From DATJGR01 sp963787045 (lineage in GTDB: Bacteria > Pseudomonadota > Gammaproteobacteria > Pseudomonadales > Azotimanducaceae): a DNA stretch of 64,000 nucleotides. The notes under the pieces were generated by a model, which saw only the letters and a list, made by a program, of their open reading frames with translations, ran no database searches and was not told the DNA's origin. Location: the NCBI GenBank assembly GCA_963787045.1, contig CAWBBR010000017.1:247625-311624 (forward strand), in the 5' to 3' direction. Of the stretch, positions 28,121 through 37,452 are shown one piece after another. Numbering within the stretch: position 1 is the first letter of the stretch; each line of letters starts with the position of its first letter. Both the position numbers and the translations under genes were made by a program.

Positions 28121-28717
28121 TCAGTAGCTGATCGCGATCGCGTGCCGCATCTGCGTCAGCTGTGTCTTGCGCGCGCCGACTTCCGATTCGAGCTCGTCGA
28201 TCTCGGCACTCAGTCGCGTCTGATGAGCCATCAACTTCTGAGTCGCTTCGACCCAAAGCGTTCGCGACGCGCCGTCGACGTCGGACTGCTCGAGGTCGTT
28301 CGTTACTGAGTCGAGTTCCGACCAGACCTGCTCCAGTTCGCCGGACTTCGCTTCGATCGAGCGTTCCATCGCGTCGACTTCGAGCTGCGTCATGTAGACG
28401 GCATAACCGGCCTGATAGCCGTCGAGGTAGCTGGCGGCGGTATCGGGGCAGACATTCGACATTGCCGCACCCTGACAACCTTGTTGGTAGCCTTGTTCCT
28501 CCGTGCAGAAGCGTTGAATACCTTCGCTCCATCCCGACTCGTAGGCGATCGCGGCATCTCCGTGCGGATTTGCGCACAGACGTTGACCGAGCGTGCCGTC
28601 GTGATACCCGAGCGCCTCCGCGTCGCCGACGCATGCCGTCGGGAGGTGAGTAGCGCAGCCGGTGAGGAGGAGACACGTGAGCAGAATCAAGCGACCGAAT
28701 CGTGAGTGAGTCGCCAT
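28121..28717 (-). CDS. DUF2799-type lipoprotein
   Basis: The product has 198 residues. The lipobox L-L-T-G-C follows a short hydrophobic signal, so it should be anchored in a membrane by the cysteine at about residue 21. The first half has spaced Gly-Tyr-x-x-G units, such as ALGYHDGTLGQRL, ESGWSEGIQRFC and GYQQGCQ, characteristic of DUF2799 proteins. The second half is a charged coiled coil of about 80 residues. The function of the family is unknown. It ends 17 bases from the opposing acyl-CoA dehydrogenase-like gene. Confidence 0.72.
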   Translation of the reverse strand: MATHSRFGRLILLTCLLLTGCATHLPTACVGDAEALGYHDGTLGQRLCANPHGDAAIAYESGWSEGIQRFCTEEQGYQQGCQGAAMSNVCPDTAASYLDGYQAGYAVYMTQLEVDAMERSIEAKSGELEQVWSELDSVTNDLEQSDVDGASRTLWVEATQKLMAHQTRLSAEIDELESEVGARKTQLTQMRHAIAISY

Positions 28718-28883
28718 AGCGGCGCCCGCAGCGTGATTTCAACGCAACGAACATAGATGTGCGTCGCGCCGATCAACCGTGCACGGTTCACAATTGCGCC
28801 GTCACTACGCTCCCACGGCGAGCAAAATCAGGCCGCTTTCGACGGTTCCATCGAATTTAGACCGCTGCTGCCGCGCTGACGGT

Positions 28884-29840
28884 TCAGCCGAGGCTCGCGA
28901 GCCACTCGTCGTCGGAACCTTCCGGAATGCCTTCGAACAGAATGGTCGACAGGTAGCGCTCGCCGGTGTCGGGAAGCATCACCAGCATCACGCTGCCCTT
29001 CGGCGCGCGTTTGGCAACGTCGAGCGCCCCGGCGAGGGTTGCGCCCGCGGAAATGCCGACGAAGATGCCTTCCTTTTGCGCGAGATGCAGCGCGGTGTCG
29101 CGTGCAACGAGATCTTCGACCGAGACGAATTCGTCGCCCACCTTCTTGTTCAACACGCCCGGAATGAAGTCGGGTGTCCACCCCTGAATCTTGTGCGGCT
29201 TCCACTCTTTGCCGCTGAGCATCGCCGCGCCGGCGGGTTCCACGACCACGACCTTCACGTCCGGCCGCGCCACTTTGAGCATTTCGCCGACACCGGTGAG
29301 CGTGCCGCCGGTGCCCCAGCCGGTGACCCAATAGTCGAGTCGCTTGCCGGCGAAATCGCGCAGGATTTCCGGACCGGTGGTGTTTCGGTGGTACGCCGGA
29401 TTGGCCGGATTCTCGAACTGGCGCGCCAGGAACCAGCCGTGTTTCTTCGACAACTCTTCCGCACGTCGAACCATGCCGCTGCCGCGTTCCGCGGCCGGCG
29501 TCAGAATCACTTTCGCGCCGAGCGCCCGCATCAGGCGGCGGCGCTCGACCGAGAACGTCTCCGCCATCGTCGCGACGAACGGATGTCCGTACACCGCGCA
29601 CACCATCGCAAGCGCAATGCCGGTGTTGCCCGACGTTGCCTCGACGACGGTCTGCCCCGGCTTCAGTGCGCCCGAGTCGCGGGCGTCTTTGATGATTGCG
29701 TACGCCAGGCGGTCCTTTACGGACGCCATCGGATTGAACGACTCGACCTTGACGTAGATCGAGACGTGATCCGGGCCGGTGCGGTGCAACCGCACGATCG
29801 GGGTGTTGCCGATGGTGTCGAGAATGGTGTCGTAAATCAT
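28884..29840 (-). CDS. cysK: Cysteine synthase (O-acetylserine sulfhydrylase)
   Basis: The product has 318 residues. The PLP lysine is K42 in FNPMASVKDRLA; the substrate loop is EATSGNTGIALAM; the PLP phosphate loop is WGTGGTLTGVGEML, and FVGISAGATLAGAL is the closing motif. It makes cysteine from O-acetylserine and sulfide. I chose CysK over CysM from the general pattern, with some uncertainty. Upstream in-frame sequence belongs to the lipoprotein gene in another frame, so the ATG giving MIYDTILDTIGNTP is the start. The 166-base gap to the DUF2799 gene shows no clear element. Confidence 0.93.
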   Translation of the reverse strand: MIYDTILDTIGNTPIVRLHRTGPDHVSIYVKVESFNPMASVKDRLAYAIIKDARDSGALKPGQTVVEATSGNTGIALAMVCAVYGHPFVATMAETFSVERRRLMRALGAKVILTPAAERGSGMVRRAEELSKKHGWFLARQFENPANPAYHRNTTGPEILRDFAGKRLDYWVTGWGTGGTLTGVGEMLKVARPDVKVVVVEPAGAAMLSGKEWKPHKIQGWTPDFIPGVLNKKVGDEFVSVEDLVARDTALHLAQKEGIFVGISAGATLAGALDVAKRAPKGSVMLVMLPDTGERYLSTILFEGIPEGSDDEWLASLG

Positions 29841-29871
29841 GTTGTCCTCGCAGTTGGCGTTGTCGTTCGCG

Positions 29872-30547
29872 CTATTTGTCCCAGGTCGTCGCTTCGTCGA
29901 GACCGTTTCGCAGTTGCGTTGCCCAAGCCCGCGCAAGTTGCTGAACCTCCGACCAGTTCGACACCGAAGTCGAACGTTGGGCGATGCCGTCATTCTGCGC
30001 CGCTTTTCGGTCGATGATCCGCACCAGCACGGCGTTGCTTTCCGAGTCGCGTATCTCGACGACCAGCGTCGCCTCTCCGACCGACGAAAGATAGATGTTG
30101 CTTCGACCGATCGAATCGGGCGGCACGTTGGACACCACATCCACCAGTCCGCCCCAGATCGCCAGCGTGTCGGGACCAGGTTGATCGACTATCTGGAATT
30201 TCTGCGATTGCGCGAGTTCGGTCTTGAACGCCTCGCTGACGACCGAGCGAAGGCGCTGTTGCTGCTCGTCCGAAAGCGGGAACTGCGAGGCGGTCGACGC
30301 TGCCGAGCGCGGTACCCTTTTCACCGGACGATATTCGATGCCAGCGCCGATCAGCATGATCTTCGTATACCCGGCGAGCGAGAAATCGGGTCGCATCCAC
30401 GCGCCCCTTACTTTGCTGTTCTTGACCTTCGCCAGTCCGTCGTACGTCAGATTGGATTCGAGTTCCGGCGCGCCCACCGCTGTTGCTCGTACACCCGCCG
30501 ACCAACAGCCACGCGAGCATGGCTGCTGCAAACATGACCATCCGCAT
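29872..30547 (-). CDS. DUF3313-type lipoprotein (frameshifted)
   Basis: About 225 residues after correction. The start region gives MRMVMFAAAMLAWLLVGGC, a lipoprotein signal with the modified cysteine at its end. Near 30478 the frame moves by one base, and the mature part continues with APELESNLTYDGLAKVKNS, RPDFSLAGYTKIMLIGAGI and a long tail with EATLVVEIRDSESNAVLVR. This fits the DUF3313 family, outer-membrane lipoproteins of unknown role. It is 31 bases upstream of cysK on the same strand. A GTG one codon before the chosen ATG is an equal start. Confidence 0.72.
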
Positions 30548-30662
30548 CACCCGAACCCTACCCCATTTGTTGTGTCTCGGATTCTAACGCGACGTCGATT
30601 GTTTGGTTGAGGTTTGGGGTTTGTCTATGATGCTCGCGACCCCGATCGAGAGGCAGACGACG

Positions 30663-31169
30663 ATGGTGCAACTCTTCCGCGTATTCATCGTGTCTTTGCT
30701 GTTGTGGGCGCCAGCCTTGCACGCGGCCGAATCGGACGCGCCTGAACAGGCGGATGCAACGCCTGCGCCGAGCGCGCCACCCTCCGGTATCAGCGAAGCG
30801 CAGCGCAAGAATCTGCTGCTCGCGAACATTCCACTCGGCAAAGACGAAGGCGACGGATTCTGGCCGCTGTATCGCGACTATCGCCGCGACATTCTGAAAC
30901 TGCAGGACCAGCGCGCGAAAGTCGTAGCCGAATACGCAGAGACGTTCCGCACGATGACGAGCGATCAGGCAAAGTCGATGGTCGAGAGCTTTCTCGCGGC
31001 CGATGAAGGCATCGTCAAGGTGAAGCGCGACTATCTGAAGAAGTTCCGGAAGTTCCTGCCCGAAACCAAAGTCGCGCGCGTCTTTCTGATCGACGAAAGA
31101 ATCGACGGCGCCGAGGCAGCCCAACTGCTGTCGAAGATTCCGGTGACCGGCGGACAAGTCGCGCAGTAG
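30663..31169 (+). CDS. Secreted helical periplasmic protein, unknown function
   Basis: The product has 168 residues. The signal peptide is MVQLFRVFIVSLLLWAPALHA, with a likely cut after A-H-A. After a Pro/Ala-rich linker, the mature part is helical: FWPLYRDYRRDILKLQDQRA, MTSDQAKSMVESFLAADEG and YLKKFRKFLPETKVARVF. This looks like a family of Spy/CpxP-like periplasmic helical proteins found in gammaproteobacteria, but the LTxxQ motif is not clear. The gene lies between convergent neighbours, with a start about 115 bases from the divergent DUF3313 gene. Confidence 0.7.
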   Translation: MVQLFRVFIVSLLLWAPALHAAESDAPEQADATPAPSAPPSGISEAQRKNLLLANIPLGKDEGDGFWPLYRDYRRDILKLQDQRAKVVAEYAETFRTMTSDQAKSMVESFLAADEGIVKVKRDYLKKFRKFLPETKVARVFLIDERIDGAEAAQLLSKIPVTGGQVAQ

Positions 31170-31178
31170 CGGCGGCGG

Positions 31179-33431
31179 TCAATCGCCGATGCTCGAACTG
31201 CCGAGGATGTTGCCGATGCGCAGGAAGTACGCGCGGTGTCCGCCTTGCGCGAAGCCATACCCGACGTACAGCGGCCCGAGCGGCGAATTGAAACCCATGT
31301 AGGCGCTCGCGTTGACGAGACCGTCGGCGAGAATGTCGTCGGCATGCTCCACGGTGTTGCCGTATTCGAGCGTCATGCCGACATATGGCGGCAGCCAGCC
31401 TGTGGCGAACAGCTTGTAGCGATAGCCGAGCAGCACCATTCCGAAATTCTGTCCGCTCAATTCGTTGGGTTCGAATCCGGACAGGCGGAAGATGCCGCCG
31501 GCGAGATAGACGTTCTGTACCGGCGCGTCGCCTTCCCGCGTGAGGCCGAGCCGACCGCCGAGCAGGAACGTGTGCAACCCCCACGTCTTCGCCGTGAACA
31601 GCGAGCCGCGAAACTGTTCGAAGTCGTTGTCGGCGCCGAGCGCGGTGCGCGACCAGAGGTACTCGAAGTCTGCGTACGTTCCGCGCGATGGAAAGTACCG
31701 GTTGTCGATGCGATCCCACGAGCCGTCCGTGAACCACTCGCCGCCATCGAAAGCGCCCTTCGGCACGGTCGGGTCGCCCACGCGAACCTGTGTCGATCCG
31801 GCGTAGCGGCGGATGCCCGCGAACAGCGCGGCGTGGCGCCAGAACTCGCGCCCCATCTGAAACGACCCGCCCCATTTCTCGATGTCGATCTGTCCGAGCT
31901 TGTCGCCTTGAGGATTGAACTCGGTCAGGTTCAGCCGTTCCGCGAACAATTTCGGAACGACGATCCACTTCAGCTCGTCGCCGAGCGGCTTGTACAGCTC
32001 GGTGAGAATGCCCTGATTCTGGCCGAGCTGAATCATTCCGCGAAACTCGCTGCCGAGGTCGTCGACGTTGGTCTTCAGATACGCGAGACGAACGTCGATC
32101 GCCGAAGAATCGCTGACGCCGGTGAAGTCGATTCCGGTCTCGACGAACGACGTGCCGCGCTCGTCCTGCTTCACGGTGACCAGCAAGCCGTACTGGCCAT
32201 TCTCTTTGACGATCTCGTACGTGGCGCGATCGAGGAAGCCGAGCGCATAGATCTGTTGGATGTCGGTCTCGAGACGCGCTTCGTCCAACGGTTTCCCGAT
32301 GTCGACGTGCAGACGGGCGTAGATCACCGCGTCGGAGAATCGCGAACGATTGTTCAGGTGCACGAACTCGATGCTCGGCGGCCCGGTGACGCAACCGGCC
32401 ATCTGCGCCCGATACGCCGCATACTCTTCTTCGGAAACCCCCAACGGCGCCAGTCTGTCGCGTAGCGCGTTGGCTGCTTCGTAGCCGAGCGGAATCGATT
32501 GATCGATCTTCCCGAAATCGACGGAGCTTATTTCGCTGCCGAGGTTCGGAACGATCAGCACATCCTGCGGCGTCAGCAGCGACTCCTGCCGCTCGGTGTT
32601 GTTCACGACCATGATGCCGCTCAGCTGACTGGTGATCGACACGAAGTCGGTCAGTTCGGCGCGCGTATAGAGCGGCGTTCCAACATCGACCGCGATGAGG
32701 ATGTCGGCACCCATGCCCTGCACCACGTTCACCGGCAGGTTGTTGACGATGCCGCCGTCGACCAACAGGTGACCCTGGAAATCGATCGGCGAGAACAAGC
32801 CGGGAATCGACATGCTGGCGCGCATCGCGGTGGCGAGGTCGCCTTGCGAAATGACCACCGGCTTGCCGGTGACGATGTCGGCCGCAATGGCGCGGAACGG
32901 AATCGGCAACTCGTCGAAGTTCTTCGACTGAACGCGATCGCTCGTGGCCGTCTGCAGGAAAAACTGGATCTTCTGGCCGCTGATCGCGCCGCGCGGCAGC
33001 AGCGACGACTTCGGACCCACGCCGAATTTCGGTCCGAACAGCGCGAGGTCGTCGTCGCGCTTGCGCCGATAAGGGCGCTCGGCGCGGATCGTGTTGTCGG
33101 CGAAGATGTCGGACCAGTTCAACTTCCGGATCTCTTCTTCGAGCTGGTCCGACGTCATACCGGTTGCGTACAGACCGCCGACGATCGAACCCATGCTGGT
33201 GCCGGCCACGTAGTCGATCGGAATCCGCAGCTGTTCGAGTACCCGGATCACGCCGACGTGCGCGATGCCGCGCGCGCCGCCGCCGCCAAGCACGAGTCCG
33301 ATGCGCGGTCGATCGGTCGGCGGCGCTTTGCACAGGTCATCGGCGTGCGCCGCAATCGGCTGAACGATCGCGATGAGAATAGTTGCGAGAGCGGCGAAGG
33401 TTCGTCGCGAACGTGCGGGGCAGAGAAACAT
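31179..33431 (-). CDS. Patatin-like phospholipase with outer-membrane barrel
   Basis: The product has 750 residues from the ATG giving MFLCPARSRRTF, which starts a signal peptide ending near A-H-A. The patatin domain follows: oxyanion loop GLVLGGGGARGIAHVG, nucleophile in AGTSMGSIVGG, and catalytic Asp in LLVDGGIVNNLPV. A POTRA-like segment (about 360-430) and a C-terminal Omp85/BamA-type barrel with many alternating strands follow. Patatins of this layout (PlpD/FplA, type Vd secretion) place a lipase on or outside the outer membrane. Phospholipase A activity is inferred from the intact Ser-Asp dyad. Confidence 0.88.
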   Translation of the reverse strand: MFLCPARSRRTFAALATILIAIVQPIAAHADDLCKAPPTDRPRIGLVLGGGGARGIAHVGVIRVLEQLRIPIDYVAGTSMGSIVGGLYATGMTSDQLEEEIRKLNWSDIFADNTIRAERPYRRKRDDDLALFGPKFGVGPKSSLLPRGAISGQKIQFFLQTATSDRVQSKNFDELPIPFRAIAADIVTGKPVVISQGDLATAMRASMSIPGLFSPIDFQGHLLVDGGIVNNLPVNVVQGMGADILIAVDVGTPLYTRAELTDFVSITSQLSGIMVVNNTERQESLLTPQDVLIVPNLGSEISSVDFGKIDQSIPLGYEAANALRDRLAPLGVSEEEYAAYRAQMAGCVTGPPSIEFVHLNNRSRFSDAVIYARLHVDIGKPLDEARLETDIQQIYALGFLDRATYEIVKENGQYGLLVTVKQDERGTSFVETGIDFTGVSDSSAIDVRLAYLKTNVDDLGSEFRGMIQLGQNQGILTELYKPLGDELKWIVVPKLFAERLNLTEFNPQGDKLGQIDIEKWGGSFQMGREFWRHAALFAGIRRYAGSTQVRVGDPTVPKGAFDGGEWFTDGSWDRIDNRYFPSRGTYADFEYLWSRTALGADNDFEQFRGSLFTAKTWGLHTFLLGGRLGLTREGDAPVQNVYLAGGIFRLSGFEPNELSGQNFGMVLLGYRYKLFATGWLPPYVGMTLEYGNTVEHADDILADGLVNASAYMGFNSPLGPLYVGYGFAQGGHRAYFLRIGNILGSSSIGD

Positions 33432-33579
33432 GCCGACGTCTCCGGACGTGGTTTTGCGCAGGCAATTGGCGGGGTTCTGCAAGCGACCGGGAGCCTAACC
33501 GTTGCGTTCCGACCGTTCAACGAGGGCATGCTGTTACCATGCCGATCCTCGTCGGACAAAACGGTGCGCCTGAATCGAA

Positions 33580-34624
33580 ATGGTTGGACACGCTGACGAA
33601 GCGGCCGCTTCGAGCTGGTACGAAGAGAAGCAATCGGCGTGGCTGTATCGCGTGCTGGCCGAAGTCGAATCGCGGCCGACGCTGTCGCAGTTGTTCGCCA
33701 CGTTGGCCCGCGAGGCCGACGCACAAGCCGCGTTGTGGGCCGCGAAGATGTCCTCTGACGGCGCGGCGTTGCCCGACTTCTCACCCACCATGCGCGCGCG
33801 GATCGTCGCGTGGCTCGCGCGTCGCTTCGGCGTGAAGCCGATCCGCCAGGTGTTGGCCGGCATGAAAGTGCGGGGCATGTCGGCGTATGCCGGCGCGCAT
33901 CCGGGCGGACACACCATGCCGGCCACGGTGGAGGAAGTCGGCCAATCGCACCGCGGCGTCGGCGGCGGCAATCTGCGCGCCGCGGTGTTCGGCGCGAATG
34001 ACGGTCTGATATCGAATGCGAGTCTGATCATGGGCATCGCCGGCGCTACGTCGGACAGCCATCTGATTCTGCTCACCGGCGTCGCCGGGCTGCTTGCGGG
34101 GGCGCTGTCGATGGCGTCCGGGCGAGTTCGTGTCGGTGCGCTCGCAGCGCGAACTGTACGAGCACCAGATGTCGCTCGAGCAGGACGAACTCGACGAATA
34201 CCCGGAGGAAGAAGCCGAAGAACTCGCGCTGATCTACGCGGCGCGCGGTATGAACATCGACGAGGCGCGCATCGTGGCGCACAAGATGCTGGCTGATCCG
34301 AAACACGCGCTCGACGTGCTCGCGCGCGAAGAACTCGGGCTGAATCCCGACGACCTCGGCTCGGCGTGGGCCGCGGCCGGATTCTCGTTCGCGTGTTTCG
34401 GCGCCGGCGCGCTGGTGCCGCTGTTGCCGTTCCTGATCGGCGCCGGCGGGCTGGTCGCTGCCGGTGTGCTCACCGGCGGCGCGCTATTCGGACTCGGCGC
34501 CACGATCAGTCTGTTCACCGGCCGTCGCGCGTTGCGCGGCGGCGTGCGGATGCTGTGCATCGGCGTCGCCGCGTCTGCGCTGACCTATGCACTGGGCTCC
34601 GTCGTCGGGGCCGGTATCGGCTGA
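33580..34624 (+). CDS. Ferritin-like/VIT1 (MbfA-like) membrane protein (frameshifted)
   Basis: About 347 residues after correction. An N-terminal helical rubrerythrin-like part (about residues 10-90) is followed by a VIT1/CCC1 transporter domain starting at FGANDGLISNASLIMG. The frame breaks near 34118 (GALSMA to GEFVSVRSQRELYE), consistent with one inserted base, and continues through SLEQDELDEYPEEEAEE to membrane spans at the end. The architecture is that of MbfA, which exports iron under excess iron. The ferritin-like part reads LAREADAQAALW where the family usually has an E-x-x-H pair, so one iron ligand may be lost. It converges on the ResA-like gene. Confidence 0.78.
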
Positions 34625-34676
34625 TTGCGAACTCGACCCGCCCCCGACACGAGTCGTTGGCGGATCGATTCGCGTG

Positions 34677-35786
34677 CTACTTCGCTTTCGGTTCGCCCGG
34701 CATGTCGACGGGTGCGTAGTAGTGCTTTTCGCCGAGTGCGGCGACGCGCGCCCAGAACTCGGGTCCGCCGGATTTGCCGACCGTGTCGAGGTCGGCCATC
34801 TGGCGCCAGATCGACCACGCATCCGGATTCAGCGCCGCGGCGCGTTCGAGGATCTGGAGACCTTCGTCGCGACGGCCGTGTTCGACCAGATAGCGGCCGA
34901 GACGGAAGGTCGCGTGCGCGCGCGCAACGTCCGGCGTGAACTGCGGCGTGCGTTTGCGCGCTTCGGCCGCGTCGAGCACGAACTTGCTTGCCGGTCCTCG
35001 CGCAACCCAGTCGCGGATCGCATCGAGGTAGCGACCGCGCGCCGCGGCGCCGGCCTCCATCTCTTCCTTCGGCATTTCATACGTCGTCGGATTCATCTTG
35101 CGGAATCCTTCGGTAACGCCGGCCGTCTCGGTCGGACGAACGATGTGCCCCTGTTCGTCGATCCACACCGCTTGCGGAACGTTGACCATGTTGTATTCGC
35201 GCGCAACGACATGATCGACGTCGATCAGGCACGGATAGCTCGGCTTGGCGTGTTCGATCCACGGTCGCGCCGCGTCGGCGCCGCGACTTTCCAGCGCCAC
35301 CGCAATCACGACGAATTTCTTGCCCTTGAGTTCTTCGAACAGTGCCTGCCACACGGGCAGGTCGAGTCTACAGCCTCACCATGAAGCCCAACTCGCCAAC
35401 AATACCTTCCTGCCGCGATAGTCGGAAAGGCGATGCAGGCGGCCGTCGAGATCCGGCAGCTCGAAGTCCGGAGCATCCAGCGAGCGCAATGCTTCGTTGC
35501 GCGCGTCGGCCGGTTCCTCCAGCACCCAGCAATCGCCCGATTCGGTGCCCACCCATGGACGATGCGTCAACTCGGCGAATCCGCTGACGTTGATCTTGCG
35601 CCGTCGATGAATGTCGCGCTCGCGACCGGGCGGTATCGGTATGCACACCGCGTCACGGCAGAATCCCTCCGGCTTCAGCGTGAACCCGGTGATTGCTTCG
35701 AACTTCTGCGGGGTCAGCCACAGGTCCGAACCATCGGGACGGTCTGTCACTTTGTGGGCCGAGCCGGTCGAAATGATCGTCGTCAT
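34677..35786 (-). CDS. ResA-like WAxxUGC-motif selenoprotein candidate (in-frame TGA read as selenocysteine)
   Basis: One reading frame of 370 codons runs from an ATG at 35786, with GAGGAGA upstream, to 34677, broken only by TGA at 35376-35378. Read as selenocysteine it gives KVLLASWASW-U-GCRLDLPVWQ, where relatives carry Cys, and a 369-residue protein. An N-terminal region of about 105 residues precedes the thioredoxin-like domain (APDFELPDLDGRLHRL), whose cis-proline loop is VNVPQAVWIDEQG. A helical C-terminus (YLVEHGRRDEGLQILERA) resembles TPR. A SECIS-like hairpin follows the TGA. I recall, unverified, a named family of ResA-like WAxxUGC (seleno)proteins. No Sec machinery gene is in the window. 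It lies 10 bases downstream of an enoyl-CoA hydratase gene. Confidence 0.75.
35345..35378 (-). promoter_or_regulatory. Candidate bacterial SECIS element
   Basis: Directly downstream of the TGA, the transcript can form a six-base-pair GC-rich stem, CCUGCC (35361-35356) with GGCAGG (35350-35345), closed by a five-base loop CGUGU. Twenty bases separate the UGA from the loop, and a G is among its first two bases. Both fit the general bacterial SECIS model (16-37 base spacing, small apical loop with early G). An extra G-C pair with a bulged A can extend the stem. The codons TGT and AGA between TGA and the stem are unusual for this GC-rich sequence. Confidence 0.55.
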
Positions 35787-35796
35787 GATCGTCTCC

Positions 35797-36579
35797 TCAG
35801 GTACCGGTGAATCGCGCGGGGCGGCGCTCGAGAAACGAGGCTACACCTTCTTTGTGGTCGTTGGACTTGAAGCATTCGGCCAGCGCTTTGGCGTGGCGCT
35901 GCATGTGGTCGGAAACCTCCGCGCCGAGGCCTTCGTACACCATTGCCTTGATCCGGCTTTGCGAGAACGGTGAGCCTTCGGCGATCTTGCGCGCGAGCGC
36001 CAGTGCGGCGCCGGCCAGATCCTCGCTGGGTACCACCTGATCGACGTAGCCGATCTGCAGCGCTTCTTCGGCGGTGAGGAAATCGCCGGTGTAGAGCAGC
36101 TTGAGCGCGCGTTGGGTGCCGATCAGCCTCGGCAGCAGCCAGCTGCCGGCGCCGGTATCGGGTACGAGTCCGCGATGCACGAAGTTCCACGCGAAGCGCG
36201 CTTTCGGCGATGCGATGCGAATGTCGCATTGCGAACTGAATTCGGCGCCCATGCCGACGGCGGGACCGTCGATCGCCCCGACCACCGGTTTCGGACATTC
36301 CACGATCGGCCACCATCGGCCGCGCTCGTCCGAGCGGCCGCGCAAGCCGCGCTCTGCGCCCGGCACCGTTGCCAGGTCCGCGAGATCGGTGCCGGCACAG
36401 AATGCGCCGGGTGCGCCGGTGATGATCAGCGCCCGAGTGGATTTGTCAGCGCCGGCTTCGGCGACGCGTTCCAGGAATTCGCCGAGCATCGCATACGTCA
36501 TCGCGTTGCGCTTTTCGGGTCGGTTGATCGTGACGATGCCGACGGCACCGTCCGTTTCGTATCGAATCAGATCCGTCAT
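35797..36579 (-). CDS. Enoyl-CoA hydratase/isomerase family protein
   Basis: The product has 260 residues with the crotonase fold. The oxyanion-hole segments are GAPGAFCAGTDLADL and GAIDGPAVGMGAEF, and the acid position region reads ARFAWNFVHRGLVPDTGAG, where a Glu of classical hydratases seems replaced, so the exact reaction is uncertain. The C-terminal helices contain ASFLERRPARF, typical of the family. It lies upstream of the ResA-like gene with only 10 bases between, so the two are probably co-transcribed. Confidence 0.88.
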   Translation of the reverse strand: MTDLIRYETDGAVGIVTINRPEKRNAMTYAMLGEFLERVAEAGADKSTRALIITGAPGAFCAGTDLADLATVPGAERGLRGRSDERGRWWPIVECPKPVVGAIDGPAVGMGAEFSSQCDIRIASPKARFAWNFVHRGLVPDTGAGSWLLPRLIGTQRALKLLYTGDFLTAEEALQIGYVDQVVPSEDLAGAALALARKIAEGSPFSQSRIKAMVYEGLGAEVSDHMQRHAKALAECFKSNDHKEGVASFLERRPARFTGT

Positions 36580-36655
36580 CGCTGTCCCCCAGCCGTCAGT
36601 ACAGGCTTCGATACCGTAACCGAGATCGCCGACGCGGGGATAGTCGTCTGCGGGG

Positions 36656-37444
36656 TCAAAGGAAGCGCGCGACCTTGTCGCGATAGCCGCGACTGACCTT
36701 GAGGCGTGCGCCTTGCGTCAGCGTAACGAAGAACTCGCCGTTGTCGTGCGCCGTCAGCCCCACCACGTGCTGCGCGTTGATCAGCGTGGAGCGGTGCACG
36801 CGCAGGAACAGCGCTGGATCCAGCAACGCCTCGAGCTGCTTCATCGTCACCCGCATCACGTGCGTTTTGTGCTTCACGTGAATGCACATGTAGTCGCCGG
36901 CGGCATCGATCCACTCGATGTCGGTCACCGGCACGAGCGTCACGTCGGCGCCGTCGCGGATGGTGAGGCGCTGCGGATAGCGATCCTTGCGCTGTTCGGC
37001 CAGCGACTCGATGGTCGATTCGGGATGGCCGGTCATCGATACGATCAGGCTCATCAGCCGACCTTTCTGGTCGACCGCGCGCAGCGCTTCGGCCATGGAT
37101 CGCGCGCGCCTAACGCTTTCCTCGAGGCGCGGCTGTTCTACCGGCTTCAACAGATAGTCCACGGCGTGCACCTCGAATGCGTTGACGGCGTACTGATCGA
37201 ACGCGGTGACGAAGACGATCAGCGGCATCGAGTCGCTCTGCAGTTCGCGCACCACGTCGAAGCCGTTCAAGCCCGGCATCTGAATGTCGAGAAAGACGAG
37301 ATCCGGCGCTTCGCTGGCGATCGCAGCCAGCGCCTCGCGGCCGTTGTTGCACTCGCCGACGATGTCGATGCCGGCGATGTCGTCCAGGCGGAGGCGCAAT
37401 CCGCGCCGCGCCAGCGCTTCGTCGTCGACGATCAGCGCGCGCAT
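36656..37444 (-). CDS. LytTR-family response regulator
   Basis: The product has 262 residues from the ATG giving MRALIVDDEALARRG; a GTG four codons earlier overlaps the kinase stop as GTGA and may be used. The receiver has the phosphate site LVFLDIQMPGLNGFDVV and the lysine in DYLLKPVEQPRL. The C-terminal LytTR DNA-binding domain shows IEWIDAAGDYMCIHVKHKTH and FLRVHRSTLINAQHVVGL. It pairs with the LytS-type kinase upstream. An 81-base gap separates it from the enoyl-CoA hydratase gene, so the downstream genes may be part of the transcript. Confidence 0.92.
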   Translation of the reverse strand: MRALIVDDEALARRGLRLRLDDIAGIDIVGECNNGREALAAIASEAPDLVFLDIQMPGLNGFDVVRELQSDSMPLIVFVTAFDQYAVNAFEVHAVDYLLKPVEQPRLEESVRRARSMAEALRAVDQKGRLMSLIVSMTGHPESTIESLAEQRKDRYPQRLTIRDGADVTLVPVTDIEWIDAAGDYMCIHVKHKTHVMRVTMKQLEALLDPALFLRVHRSTLINAQHVVGLTAHDNGEFFVTLTQGARLKVSRGYRDKVARFL

Positions 37445-37452
37445 CGGCGCGC

